Of a stretch of DNA of 48,750 nt, positions 15,786 through 24,666 are shown piece by piece. The notes beneath the pieces were generated by a model that saw nothing but the letters and a program-made list of their open reading frames with translations, was not told the origin of the DNA and did no database searches. A program made the position numbers and the translations under genes. The DNA comes from an uncultured Clostridium sp. (GTDB taxonomy: Bacteria; Bacillota; Clostridia; Clostridiales; Clostridiaceae): contig URKQ01000027.1 of NCBI GenBank assembly GCA_900548455.1, positions 1-48,750 of the forward strand, in the 5' to 3' direction. Each line of letters opens with the position of its first letter. The stretch's first letter is position 1.

Positions 15786-15935
15786 ATGGGAACAGTTATA
15801 GCAGGAGTTGTAGTGTTATTAATAGTATTATTTTCAATTAAAACTATTAGAAAAGATAAGAAGAATGGTAAATCATGCTCATGTGGTTGTGAGTGTAAAA
15901 ATTGTGCAGGTTCATCCATGTGTCATAGCAAATAA
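15786..15935 (+). CDS. FeoB-associated Cys-rich membrane protein, 49 aa
   Basis: A 49-residue peptide with one N-terminal membrane helix (residues about 3-19), a basic stretch, then a cysteine-rich tail, CSCGCECKNC followed by one more Cys. AGGAGG precedes ATG 15786, and the gene lies 12 nt after feoB. This matches the FeoB-associated Cys-rich membrane protein family of Firmicutes, thought to assist FeoB in place of FeoC. The Cys cluster may bind iron or an Fe-S cluster; this is inference. Confidence 0.85.
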   Translation: MGTVIAGVVVLLIVLFSIKTIRKDKKNGKSCSCGCECKNCAGSSMCHSK

Positions 15936-15973
15936 AGGTTCTTAAAGATGGAATGTAATAGGAGAAGGTCAGA

Positions 15974-16831
15974 ATGGAAAAGACAATGATATTAGATGAA
16001 TTGAAAAAGAATGGTAAAAGAATTACGCAGCAGAGAAAAATTTTAGTAGATGTTATAGTTGATAGAAAATATAGCAATTGTAAAGAAGTATATAATGAAG
16101 CTGTTAAAATTGACCCTACTATAGGTTTATCAACTGTATATAGAATGTTTAATAACTTAGAAAATATAGGATTAATAAAGAAAGATTTTATATGTTCATT
16201 AAATCATAATCAAAGTGAGAATTTTAATATCGTATCCATATATCATGACCTTCTTATAGGGATTGTAGCTGCAATGGAAGCTAGAGATCAGTACACTTCG
16301 AAACATTCAATGAGAGTTAGTGATATGACAGAGATGATATGCAAGTATATGAACTTAAAACTTTATGATGAAGGGGAAATTCATATTGCAGCACATCTTC
16401 ATGATATAGGTAAAATTGGTATACCTGATGAAATCCTTATGAAACCGGACAAACTTAGTAATTCAGATTGGCTTATAATGAGAAAGCATCCTGTGATGGG
16501 ATATGAAATTCTGAGCCCAGTACATGGATTTCAAGGTATTAGTAAGATAGTAAGGCATCATCATGAGCGCTATGATGGAAACGGATATCCAGATGGGTTG
16601 GCTGGTGATAATATTCCTTTGGGCTCAAGAATTATTGCAATAGCAGATTCTATAGATGCTATGTTAAGTAACAGGCAATATAGAAAAGGATTAACAGAAG
16701 CTGATTGCTTAAGGGAAATAAAATTGAATTCAGGAAAAATGTATGATCCTACTATAGTAGAAATAGTAGTTGAAAATTGGAGAGAAATATTAGATATAAG
16801 AGTGAAAAATAGCAGGTTGTTACAAAACTAA
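15974..16831 (+). CDS. Fur-type winged helix fused to HD-GYP phosphodiesterase domain
   Basis: Residues about 8-68 match the Fur DNA-binding domain: ITQQRKILVDVI, a Cys-Lys-Glu-Val helix, then GLSTVYRMFNNLENIGLIKK (Ser53-Arg57 is the STVYR signature). Instead of the Fur metal-binding dimerisation domain, residues about 85-280 are a full HD-GYP domain with HDIGK at 143-147, HHHER from 195 and GYP at 204-206. HD-GYP enzymes hydrolyse cyclic di-GMP. Its position, 38 nt after the FeoB-associated gene with no terminator between, places it in the iron operon. It could regulate DNA in response to c-di-GMP, or degrade c-di-GMP when bound to DNA. AGGAGAAGG precedes ATG 15974. Confidence 0.9.
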   Translation: MEKTMILDELKKNGKRITQQRKILVDVIVDRKYSNCKEVYNEAVKIDPTIGLSTVYRMFNNLENIGLIKKDFICSLNHNQSENFNIVSIYHDLLIGIVAAMEARDQYTSKHSMRVSDMTEMICKYMNLKLYDEGEIHIAAHLHDIGKIGIPDEILMKPDKLSNSDWLIMRKHPVMGYEILSPVHGFQGISKIVRHHHERYDGNGYPDGLAGDNIPLGSRIIAIADSIDAMLSNRQYRKGLTEADCLREIKLNSGKMYDPTIVEIVVENWREILDIRVKNSRLLQN

Positions 16832-16856
16832 GTTTTGTAGCAACCTGCTATTTTTT
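16806..16856 (+). terminator. Terminator of the feo operon, overlapping the end of the Fur-HD-GYP gene
   Basis: ATAGCAGGTTG-TTACAAAAC pairs with GTTTTGTAGCAACCTGCTAT, followed by a six-T run. The 5' arm includes the last codons of the gene. Confidence 0.88.
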
Positions 16857-16879
16857 ATTTTATATAGATTCTTGTTATA

Positions 16880-16893
16880 TTACAAAATTGTAA
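16880..16893. promoter_or_regulatory. TTACA-N4-TGTAA site upstream of the Bce-type transporter
   Basis: TTACA-AAAT-TGTAA. The pattern agrees with binding sites of BceR-type response regulators. A TATAAT box lies at 16938-16943 with a poor minus-35, as expected for an activated promoter. A second copy precedes the TraX-like gene at 19867. Confidence 0.65.
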
Positions 16894-16994
16894 TGTTATT
16901 AAAATATAAACCAATACTAAATAAAAAAAAGTAAATATATAATGTACTTGTATCGAAGAAAAGTATTAATGATACGAATTTATATAAGGATAGG

Positions 16995-17768
16995 ATGAAG
17001 ATAATGAAGAATATTTTAAGTGTAGAAAAAATTGAAAAATACTATGGGAATAAAGGTAATATTACAAAGGCTATAGATAATATAAGTTTCAGAGTAGATG
17101 AAGGTGAATTCGTAGGAATTATGGGCCCATCAGGAAGTGGAAAAACAACTTTACTTAATTGTATTTCCACAATTGATAATGTTACCACAGGAAAGATAAT
17201 AATTAATGATAGTGATATTACAAAACTTAAGTCTAAAGCTCTAGATAATTTTAGACAAAATGAACTAGGGTTTATATTTCAAGATTTTAATCTTTTAGAT
17301 ACATTGTCAGCCTATGAAAATATAGCATTGGCACTAACTATAAAAGGTGAAAAAGCATCTAATATAGATAGTAAGGTTAAAGAAGTTGCAAAATATTTAG
17401 ATGTAGAAAAAGTACTTAATAAATACCCTTATGAAATGTCTGGTGGTCAAAAGCAAAGAATAGCATCCGCTAGAGCTATAGTTACGGAACCATCATTAAT
17501 TCTTGCAGATGAGCCAACTGGAGCGTTAGACTCAAAAGCTGCGAGATTACTTCTTGATAGATTTGAAGGTTTAAATAAAGAGTTAAATGCTACCATTCTT
17601 ATGGTTACTCATGATGCCTTTACTGCTAGTTATGCTCATAGAATACTATTTATTAAAGATGGTAAAATATTTACTGAGCTTGTAAGAGGCAGTGATAGTA
17701 GAAAAGAATTTTTCAATAGAATTATTGAGGTTATAACTCTTCTTGGGGGTGACGAGAATGTATTCTAA
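16995..17768 (+). CDS. BceA-type ABC transporter ATP-binding protein
   Basis: Walker A is GPSGSGKTT, the signature MSGGQKQR and Walker B LILADEPTGALDS; the 257-residue length is typical of the MacB/BceA class. Its partner permease overlaps its 3' end by 11 nt. Together they form a peptide-antibiotic sensing and detoxification transporter, which typically frees the lipid target of cell-wall antibiotics. ATG 17004 is an alternative start, with AGGA 8 nt upstream. Upstream lies a candidate response-regulator site, and the cognate two-component genes follow at 20796-22477. Confidence 0.92.
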   Translation: MKIMKNILSVEKIEKYYGNKGNITKAIDNISFRVDEGEFVGIMGPSGSGKTTLLNCISTIDNVTTGKIIINDSDITKLKSKALDNFRQNELGFIFQDFNLLDTLSAYENIALALTIKGEKASNIDSKVKEVAKYLDVEKVLNKYPYEMSGGQKQRIASARAIVTEPSLILADEPTGALDSKAARLLLDRFEGLNKELNATILMVTHDAFTASYAHRILFIKDGKIFTELVRGSDSRKEFFNRIIEVITLLGGDENVF

Positions 17769-19800
17769 AATTGCTCTAGGAAACGTCAAAAAGAGTTTTA
17801 AAGACTATACTATTTATTTTTTAACCCTTGCTTTATCAGTATGTATATTTTATAGTTTTAATTCAATAGAGTCTCAAAAAGCACTAATGGATATGAAATC
17901 TGCAACCTCAGATATTATACCTATGTTAATGAGAGTTATATCTATCGTATCAGTTTTTGTTTCTGTTATTTTAGGGAGTTTAATTTTATATGCTAATAAT
18001 TTTTTAATAAAAAAACGTAAAAAAGAATTAGGAATATATATGACGTTAGGTATGGGAAAGAATAAGATATCTAAAATATTAGTTTTAGAAACTGTTATAG
18101 TTGGAATAATGTCTCTAATAAGTGGATTGGTTCTAGGATTAATTATGTCCCAGGGGTTATCAATATTTACCTCTAAACTTTTTGAAGTACCTATGAGTGA
18201 ATATAGTTTTGTAATATCATTTAGTGCAATATATAAAACTATGCTATATTTTGGAATAATATTTATTCTTGTTATGTTATTTAACACTAGAGTTATATCT
18301 AAATATAAAATAATAGATTTGTTAACAGCAGGAAAAAAGAATGAAAATATAAAGATAAAAAAGCCTATTTTATATTTTATAACATTTATATTAAGCATTA
18401 TAAGTTTAGGTTTTGCATATGGAATTATATTAAAGATAGGATTTAATCCCAACAATCCATTGTTCGGTATTTGTATAATATTAGGAATTATTGGAACTGT
18501 GTTATTCTTTTTAAGTTTAGCAGGATTTTTAATTGTTGTAATTAAAAATAATAAGAAAATATATTTTAAAGGGTTAAATATGTTTATTTTAAGGCAGATT
18601 AGCAGTAAAATAAATACCAATTTTTTGTCTATGTCTGTTATATGTTTAATGTTATTTATTACAATAGGTATTTTATCAACGGGAATAAGTTTTAAAAATG
18701 CCATGGAACTAGGTCTAGAAAAGGCAACTCCGTTTGATGCAAGTGCTACTATGTATATAAATGAAGGGGATAAAACAAAAAGTATAAAAGATGCATTGGA
18801 TAATCTAGAGTTTAATTATAATGAAGGAGAAGAGTATTCATTTTTTAATGCATATACTTTAGAGTTAAATTTAAGTGAAATATTGCAAAATAAAGTTGAT
18901 GATGCATATAAAAAAGAGTTAGCTCAAATGGTTTCATCACCTGAGTTTATAAAGCTATCAGATTATAATAAAGTTAGAGCTATGAATAATAAAAAAACTG
19001 TAACACTTGAAGATAATGAAGTGATTTTGTGTACAGACGTTGAAAAAATGAGTAATTTATTAAATAATTTTATTAAAAATAGCAGTGAAGTAAATATAGA
19101 AAACAGTGTATATAAGGTTAAAGATAATAAAATTTATGAAGATACACTTATTTCATCATTTGCTAATATAAATTTTGTTTCTATTGTAATGAATGATGAG
19201 GTATTAGATACAATAGTTGATAATAATACAAATCAAAGAGCATATATGAATGTTAATTATGATAAATCAAATGAAGTTAATCAAGAAAGAAAATATGTGG
19301 AACTATTTAATGTGTATAGAAATGAAACTATTAAGTCCGGAGCTAATAAGTCATATGATGAGATAGGATTTGTTTTAGGAGATACAAGAGAAAGTATATA
19401 TAAAGATACTAAAGGTATGACAACTACAGTTTTATTTATTGGTATTTATCTTGGAATAATATTCTTGATTGCCAGTATGGCGGTTCTAGCACTTCAACAA
19501 CTTTCAGAAGCTAGTGATAGCATTGAAAGGTATAAGTCTCTAAAAAGAATTGGAGCAAATGATAAAAGTATCAATAAAACCATATTTTCTCAAATTGCAA
19601 TATATTTTTCAATGCCAATATTATTGTCACTTATACATTCCATTGTAGGAATTAAAGTTATTAATGAATTTATAAGTGCGTTTAATAAACCAGATATTGG
19701 AGGATCTGCATTAATTACAGCACTAGTTATAGTAATTGTTTATGTAATGTATTTTTATGCTACTTACATTGGTTATAAAAATATAGTGAAAAATAATTAG
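17758..19800 (+). CDS. BceB-type ABC transporter permease
   Basis: I start this at ATG 17758, behind GGGGGTGAC, which overlaps the ATPase stop and suggests translational coupling. The 680-residue protein has an N-terminal helix, two FtsX-type permease blocks and a large extracellular domain of about 200 residues (roughly 320-545) between membrane helices 7 and 8. That ten-helix layout with an extracellular sensor loop defines BceB proteins. The loop binds the peptide antibiotic or antibiotic-lipid complex. The actual substrate (bacitracin, a lantibiotic or other) cannot be read from the sequence. Confidence 0.92.
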   Translation: MYSKIALGNVKKSFKDYTIYFLTLALSVCIFYSFNSIESQKALMDMKSATSDIIPMLMRVISIVSVFVSVILGSLILYANNFLIKKRKKELGIYMTLGMGKNKISKILVLETVIVGIMSLISGLVLGLIMSQGLSIFTSKLFEVPMSEYSFVISFSAIYKTMLYFGIIFILVMLFNTRVISKYKIIDLLTAGKKNENIKIKKPILYFITFILSIISLGFAYGIILKIGFNPNNPLFGICIILGIIGTVLFFLSLAGFLIVVIKNNKKIYFKGLNMFILRQISSKINTNFLSMSVICLMLFITIGILSTGISFKNAMELGLEKATPFDASATMYINEGDKTKSIKDALDNLEFNYNEGEEYSFFNAYTLELNLSEILQNKVDDAYKKELAQMVSSPEFIKLSDYNKVRAMNNKKTVTLEDNEVILCTDVEKMSNLLNNFIKNSSEVNIENSVYKVKDNKIYEDTLISSFANINFVSIVMNDEVLDTIVDNNTNQRAYMNVNYDKSNEVNQERKYVELFNVYRNETIKSGANKSYDEIGFVLGDTRESIYKDTKGMTTTVLFIGIYLGIIFLIASMAVLALQQLSEASDSIERYKSLKRIGANDKSINKTIFSQIAIYFSMPILLSLIHSIVGIKVINEFISAFNKPDIGGSALITALVIVIVYVMYFYATYIGYKNIVKNN

Positions 19801-19808
19801 CAGTTATT

Positions 19809-19866
19809 AATTTAAGGTTATTCATTGAGTTAAAAGTAATACCAATGAATAACCTTAAATTTTTTA
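19809..19866 (+). terminator. Terminator after the Bce-type transporter
   Basis: AATTTAAGGTTATTCATTG pairs perfectly with its complement at 19844-19862, followed by a T run that leads directly into the second TTACA-N4-TGTAA site. Confidence 0.88.
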
Positions 19867-19880
19867 TTACAAAAGTGTAA
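19867..19880. promoter_or_regulatory. TTACA-N4-TGTAA site upstream of the TraX-like gene
   Basis: TTACA-AAAG-TGTAA. The site ends 42 nt before a TATAAA box (19923-19928); the transporter copy ends 44 nt before its TATAAT. The bases just downstream are also alike (ATGTT, then ATTAAAAT). This argues for co-regulation by the same response regulator. Confidence 0.62.
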
Positions 19881-19966
19881 TGTTTATGAAATTAAAATCC
19901 ATAGGTGAAAAGAACCTTTAATTATAAAATATATGTGTAGTAATTTTAGTTTAGGAGGAATTATAA

Positions 19967-20665
19967 ATGATACTTAGTTCATTTGCACTGAAAGTAATTG
20001 CAATAATATTTATGGTTTTAGATCATGTTTTAACTTATGTTCCAGGGGTAAATATACCAATATGGTTTGGCTATCTAGGTAAATTAGCTGCACCCATATT
20101 TTTTTACTTGATTGTAGAAGGATTTTTTCATACTAGAAGCAGAAAGAAGTACGCTGAAAGACTTTTTAGTTTTGCAGGAGTTATGATAATCGTGGATATT
20201 TTATTTAAAATACATAACAATATATTTTTATCGCTAGGTATGGGTGTACTGTTAATGTGTGGATTAGAGTATGCTAAAGGAAATAAAGAGGATAATAATA
20301 AGCGTATAGGTGGAATATTATTAGCTATAATAAGTGGAGTACTGATGATATTTACTGAAGCTTCTTATTTTGGATTAGGAATGATATTAATTTTCTATTT
20401 TTTAAGAGAGAAGAAGTTGCTTATGTCTATAGTGTATGTGATATTTAGTTTGCTTCCTGTATTTATGGCAATAGGAAATGGAACTGAATTTCTTGAAAGT
20501 ATAATGTTATGGGATTATCAGTGGATGATGGTATTCTCTATATTTTTAATTAATATATATAACGGCAAATTAGGTCTTAATAACAAATTCACTAAATGGT
20601 TATTTTATGGATTTTATCCTATTCATTTAATCTTAATAGTTTTAATAGGTAGATTTGTTCTATAG
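19967..20665 (+). CDS. TraX family membrane protein
   Basis: A 232-residue polytopic protein of about seven to eight helices. The N-terminus ALKVIAIIFMVLDHV, then GKLAAPIFFYLIVEGFFHTRSRKKYAERL is the TraX pattern (given here as separated motifs: IAIIFMVLDHV, LAAPIFFYLIVEGF). TraX of plasmid F acetylates pilin, and the family relates to membrane acyltransferases. No conjugation genes are near. It sits between a Bce-type transporter and its two-component system and has its own matching upstream site, so a cell-envelope acyl modification in antibiotic defence is plausible. That function is inference. AGGAGGAATT precedes ATG 19967. Confidence 0.82.
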   Translation: MILSSFALKVIAIIFMVLDHVLTYVPGVNIPIWFGYLGKLAAPIFFYLIVEGFFHTRSRKKYAERLFSFAGVMIIVDILFKIHNNIFLSLGMGVLLMCGLEYAKGNKEDNNKRIGGILLAIISGVLMIFTEASYFGLGMILIFYFLREKKLLMSIVYVIFSLLPVFMAIGNGTEFLESIMLWDYQWMMVFSIFLINIYNGKLGLNNKFTKWLFYGFYPIHLILIVLIGRFVL

Positions 20666-20795
20666 GATAAGAATTATATGTTTTTCAATGAGTAATACTG
20701 TAAAGACTATAAATAAAAGTAGAACCATGTTCGATAATAGATTTATATTATGAGAAAATAATATTTTACTTTTATACAGTGAAGGAGGCGGTGTT

Positions 20796-21467
20796 ATGGA
20801 AAAAATAATAGTTGTTGAAGATGATGAAGGCATAAGAGAAGAAATAAAAAGTTTTCTTGGCAAATATGGGTATGATGTAATTGCGCCAACAGAGTTTAAT
20901 AATATAATTGAATTTATAGAAAAGGAACAAAGTGATCTAATTCTATTAGATATTAATCTTCCGGTATTTGATGGTTATTATATTTGTAGAGAAGTTCGCA
21001 AAAAATCAGAAGTCCCAATTATTATAGTTACTAGTAGAGATAGTGATATGGATGAACTTATGAGTATGAACTTGGGTGCAGATGACTTTATTACAAAGCC
21101 CTATAATACTCAAATATTATTAGCAAGAATTGCATCTATATTAAAAAGAACATATGGTAACAATGTAGGACATAATATACTTACTTATAAAAATATTAAA
21201 TTAGATTTATCAAATGCGACGGTTACATATAACAATGAGTCATTAGAACTTACAAAAAATGATGTTAAAATTCTATCTTATCTAATCAATAACAAGGGGA
21301 GCATTGTGTCTAGAGATGCACTAATGGAACACTTATGGAAAGCTGATTATTTTGTAGATGATAGTACATTGTCCGTAAATATAACAAGACTTAGAAAAAA
21401 ACTAGAAGAGATAGGAATAGAAAATTTAATAGAAACGAGAAGAGGACTTGGTTATATAATTTCATGA
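20796..21467 (+). CDS. OmpR-type response regulator, BceR-like
   Basis: The receiver domain has the acidic pair at residues 9-10, the phosphorylated Asp52 in LILLDINLP, Thr in IIVTSRD and Lys in ITKPY. The C-terminal winged helix carries WKADYFVDDSTLSVNITRLRKKL. At 223 residues it is typical. Its stop overlaps the kinase start (ATGA, 21464-21467). Adjacent genes make it the regulator of the Bce-type transporter, probably acting at the TTACA-N4-TGTAA sites. AAGGAGG precedes ATG 20796. Confidence 0.93.
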   Translation: MEKIIVVEDDEGIREEIKSFLGKYGYDVIAPTEFNNIIEFIEKEQSDLILLDINLPVFDGYYICREVRKKSEVPIIIVTSRDSDMDELMSMNLGADDFITKPYNTQILLARIASILKRTYGNNVGHNILTYKNIKLDLSNATVTYNNESLELTKNDVKILSYLINNKGSIVSRDALMEHLWKADYFVDDSTLSVNITRLRKKLEEIGIENLIETRRGLGYIIS

Positions 21468-22477
21468 GTATATTAGATTTTTTAAAAGATAAAATGTTAT
21501 TTATAATGATTAATCTAATATTGTTTATTATCGTTGCTTTTGCCATGAGTTCAATAGGAATGACATTTGTAGTTATGTTCTCTGTGTTTTGTATTTGGTT
21601 TTTCCCTATAGGAATATACTTTTTTATAGACTTTATTAAATATAAAAAGTATTTTAGTGAGATAGAAAGAACTTTAGAAAAACTAGATAAAAAATATTTG
21701 CTACCAGAAGTTTTAAATGAACCTTCATTTATAGAAGGGAAAATTTTAAATGATATTCTTAAAGATATAAGTAAAGATATGCATGAGAATGTTAAATATT
21801 ATAGGGACATGCAAATAGAGTATGAAGAATATATAGAAACTTGGGTTCATGAGATAAAAACACCAATTGCATCTAGTAAACTAATAATTGAGAATAATAA
21901 TAATGAAATAACAAAAAAAATTGATTTTCAAATAGATAGAATTGAAGGTTTTGTTGAACAAGTATTGTATTATGCAAAGAGTTCAGATGTTAGCAAGGAC
22001 TATATAATTAAGAAATTTGAACTTAACAAAGTTGTTAGAAATGTAATTAAGAAAAATGCAAGAGATATAATAGGAAGAAAAATTAAATTAATATTAGATG
22101 ATATGAATGAAATAGTATGTAGCGATGAAAAGTGGGTAGAATTCATACTTAATCAAATAATAGGAAATTCTATTAAATATGCTAAGAGAAGTGATGGTCT
22201 AATACATATAAGTTCAAAGGAAAAGGATAACTCAATATTTCTGATTATAGAAGATAACGGTGTTGGAATAATAGATAAAGATATCAATAGAGTTTTTGAA
22301 AAAGGTTTTACTGGTGAAAATGGTAGAATATTTGGGAAAGCTACAGGTATGGGGCTATATTTAAGTAAAAATTTATGCAGTAAACTTGGATTGGGAATTA
22401 AAATTGAGTCAAAAGAAAAAGTTGGAACTGCAGTAACAATAGTATTTCCTAAAAGCAAACTTACATATTTACAATAA
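21464..22477 (+). CDS. Intramembrane-sensing histidine kinase, BceS-like
   Basis: The 337-residue kinase has two N-terminal membrane helices (residues about 10-55) with almost no extracellular loop, the hallmark of BceS kinases that take their signal from the transporter. The phosphoacceptor is His129 in WVHEIKTPIA. The ATPase domain shows the N box ILNQIIGNSIKY, the G1 box IIEDNGVGI and TGMGLYLSKNL. It overlaps the response regulator by 4 nt. A terminator follows. Confidence 0.93.
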   Translation: MSILDFLKDKMLFIMINLILFIIVAFAMSSIGMTFVVMFSVFCIWFFPIGIYFFIDFIKYKKYFSEIERTLEKLDKKYLLPEVLNEPSFIEGKILNDILKDISKDMHENVKYYRDMQIEYEEYIETWVHEIKTPIASSKLIIENNNNEITKKIDFQIDRIEGFVEQVLYYAKSSDVSKDYIIKKFELNKVVRNVIKKNARDIIGRKIKLILDDMNEIVCSDEKWVEFILNQIIGNSIKYAKRSDGLIHISSKEKDNSIFLIIEDNGVGIIDKDINRVFEKGFTGENGRIFGKATGMGLYLSKNLCSKLGLGIKIESKEKVGTAVTIVFPKSKLTYLQ

Positions 22478-22488
22478 AGATGTTTTTT

Positions 22489-22525
22489 ACACTATATTAG
22501 GATAACTGGTATAGTGTATTTTATT
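22489..22525 (+). terminator. Terminator after the BceS-like kinase gene
   Basis: ACACTATA pairs with TATAGTGT across a 13-nt loop, followed by a T-rich stretch. Confidence 0.65.
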
Positions 22526-22635
22526 TTGAATAAATTTAAAGAGAATACAAATATATTTGATATTTATAATATATTGTAAAAGAAAAAATCAAAGTATATA
22601 ATAAGATAAGAATAATGTTATGGGGGTAGCTGATA

Positions 22636-23946
22636 ATGGCAGTAGTAGAAGTAATAAAGTATAATGGGGGTCCTGAAGTATTTGCATGGAAATATCCTAG
22701 CCAAGAACTAGGAACTTGGACACAATTAATTGTAAACGAATCACAAGAAGCTGTCCTATTTAAAGGTGGAAAGGCTTTAGACATATTTGAAAGTGGAAGA
22801 CATACATTAGAAACAGCTAATATTCCATTATTAAGTAATGTAGTTAATATTCCTTTTGGAGGTAAGTCACCATTTACTGCAGAGGTATGGTATATAAATA
22901 AGGTTCATTCTTTAGATATTAAATGGGGAACGGCAACTCCAATTCAATTACAAGATCCTAAATATGGAGTGTTTGCACCAGTACGTTCATTTGGTCAATT
23001 TGGAATTCAAGTGGAAGATTCAAAGAAGTTTTTAGTTAAATTAGTTGGAACCTTACCAATACTAGATAAGGATAATCTAACAAAATATTTTCGTGGATTA
23101 TATTTAACAAGAGTTAAGGATGCAATTTCAACATATTTAGTTGAAAAAAAAGTAAGTATATTAGAAATAAATGCTTATCTAGATGAGCTTTCAGAATATA
23201 TGAAAGAACGAATAGAATCTACAATGGCAGAGTATGGTGTTAAATTACTTAACTTTTATGTTAATGATATCAACGTTCCAGAGGACGATCCTGCAGTAAT
23301 TAAATTGAAGGACGCTCTTGCTAAAAGAGCGGAGATGGATATTATAGGATATAACTATCAACAAGAACGTTCATTTAACACCCTAGAAGGAGCAGCAACT
23401 AACCCGGGGTCTACAGCATCTAATATAATGGGAGCAGGAATTGGTTTAGGAGTTGGATTTGGAATGGGAGGATCTATAGGTGATTCTTTTGGTCAAATAG
23501 GAAGAGAAATTAATACTAAAGCAAATAAGTCAAAGGAATGTCCAAGTTGTCATAATGCAGTGGACAATAGTGCTAGATTTTGTTCAAGTTGTGGCCATGA
23601 CTTTGAAAACCAATTTAATAAAGAAGGTAGGGAAGATAAGGCAAAAGTCATAAAGTGTAGTAGATGTGGCAATGTTTTATCAGATGATACTAAGTTTTGT
23701 TCTGAATGTGGAAAGAAATATAATCCATGTCCAAAATGTTCAATGGATTTGAATGAAGGAGAAAGTAATTGTAAAAGTTGTGGATATGAATTACCCGTGC
23801 CTTGTATAAACTGTGGTGCATCTATTAATAAAAATGCTAAGTTTTGCCCGGAATGTGGAGCATCACTTCTAAAAAAATGTCCAAAGTGTAATTTTACAAT
23901 AGAAGGAAATCCTAAGTTTTGCCCAGAGTGTGGAGAGCGACTTTAG
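22636..23946 (+). CDS. SPFH/virion-core-type protein (YdjI-like) with five C-terminal zinc ribbons
   Basis: Residues about 1-230 are an SPFH-like domain of the YdjI type (start AVVEVIKYNGGPEVFAWKYP; later LLNFYVNDINVPEDDP). A Gly-rich linker follows at about 255-290. Residues 302-436 then hold five CxxC-x(n)-CxxC zinc ribbons in tandem, the first starting at Cys302. YdjI in Bacillus subtilis belongs to an operon with a PspA-like protein and acts at the stressed membrane. Here no PspA is present; two genes downstream also encode zinc ribbons. Start ATG 22636 follows GGGGGTAG. The protein has no membrane helix of its own and is probably a peripheral membrane scaffold. Confidence 0.88.
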   Translation: MAVVEVIKYNGGPEVFAWKYPSQELGTWTQLIVNESQEAVLFKGGKALDIFESGRHTLETANIPLLSNVVNIPFGGKSPFTAEVWYINKVHSLDIKWGTATPIQLQDPKYGVFAPVRSFGQFGIQVEDSKKFLVKLVGTLPILDKDNLTKYFRGLYLTRVKDAISTYLVEKKVSILEINAYLDELSEYMKERIESTMAEYGVKLLNFYVNDINVPEDDPAVIKLKDALAKRAEMDIIGYNYQQERSFNTLEGAATNPGSTASNIMGAGIGLGVGFGMGGSIGDSFGQIGREINTKANKSKECPSCHNAVDNSARFCSSCGHDFENQFNKEGREDKAKVIKCSRCGNVLSDDTKFCSECGKKYNPCPKCSMDLNEGESNCKSCGYELPVPCINCGASINKNAKFCPECGASLLKKCPKCNFTIEGNPKFCPECGERL

Positions 23947-23963
23947 TAAATGGAGGTAGAGTA

Positions 23964-24665
23964 GTGAAAAATAGAAGAAAAAGCACATTGTTAATAATAG
24001 GTTTTATTACTTTATTAGTTTCAACAATTATTTTTACTATGTTAACTAAAGAAAAAACTAGTTTAAGTTTTTTAAGCTTTGGATTTATATTATTTTCTGA
24101 AATATTATTTTTCGGAGGTATGTTATTTGTAGAGAATACTGCCGAAAATAATGCTGAGGTAATGTTAAGAGCAGGAACATATTCTGTATTAACATTATAT
24201 TTAATTGCTTCAGTTATTATATCTATAATGTACATTGCTAAAATTTGGACTAAAACGAGTAATTTAATTGCTATACAAGCAGTTATTTTAGGTGGAGCTG
24301 CAATAGCAATAATATTGATTAACATTTCTAGTAAAAGAGTATATGAAAATGAAAATAAAATTAATAAATCTTACACAAGAGGTAAGGAGTTAGTTAGTAG
24401 AGTTAAAGTATTATTACAAAATGAAGAAAACTCTTTTTGTAGTAGGGAACTTGAAAAAGTTATAGATTCTTTATCTTATGGAGATTTTTCTATTACCATT
24501 GAACAAGATGTTACAATCGAAAGTATGATTAATGAGTTGGAAAATATTTTAATATTAAAAAGTGAAAATTATGAGAAAAATGCACAGATAAAGATTAAAG
24601 GTATTTTAATTTTAATAAAAGAAAGAGAATTAAAAGTTAAAAATATTAAAGTTGGAGGAATATAG
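23964..24665 (+). CDS. Integral membrane protein of unknown function in the SPFH operon
   Basis: The start is GTG 23964 with TGGAGG upstream; longer in-frame versions run into the preceding gene. The 233-residue protein has a basic N-terminus and about four membrane helices in residues 10-135, followed by a soluble charged helical domain (about 145-233). No family is recognised. It lies 17 nt after the SPFH gene and 1 nt before the next, so co-translation is likely. Confidence 0.75.
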   Translation: MKNRRKSTLLIIGFITLLVSTIIFTMLTKEKTSLSFLSFGFILFSEILFFGGMLFVENTAENNAEVMLRAGTYSVLTLYLIASVIISIMYIAKIWTKTSNLIAIQAVILGGAAIAIILINISSKRVYENENKINKSYTRGKELVSRVKVLLQNEENSFCSRELEKVIDSLSYGDFSITIEQDVTIESMINELENILILKSENYEKNAQIKIKGILILIKERELKVKNIKVGGI

Positions 24666-24666
24666 A

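Noticed and set aside
17874..18704. 276-codon minus-strand frame inside the permease gene
   Set aside because: It is a shadow of the AT-rich membrane protein coding sequence, with no ribosome binding site and no recognisable domain.
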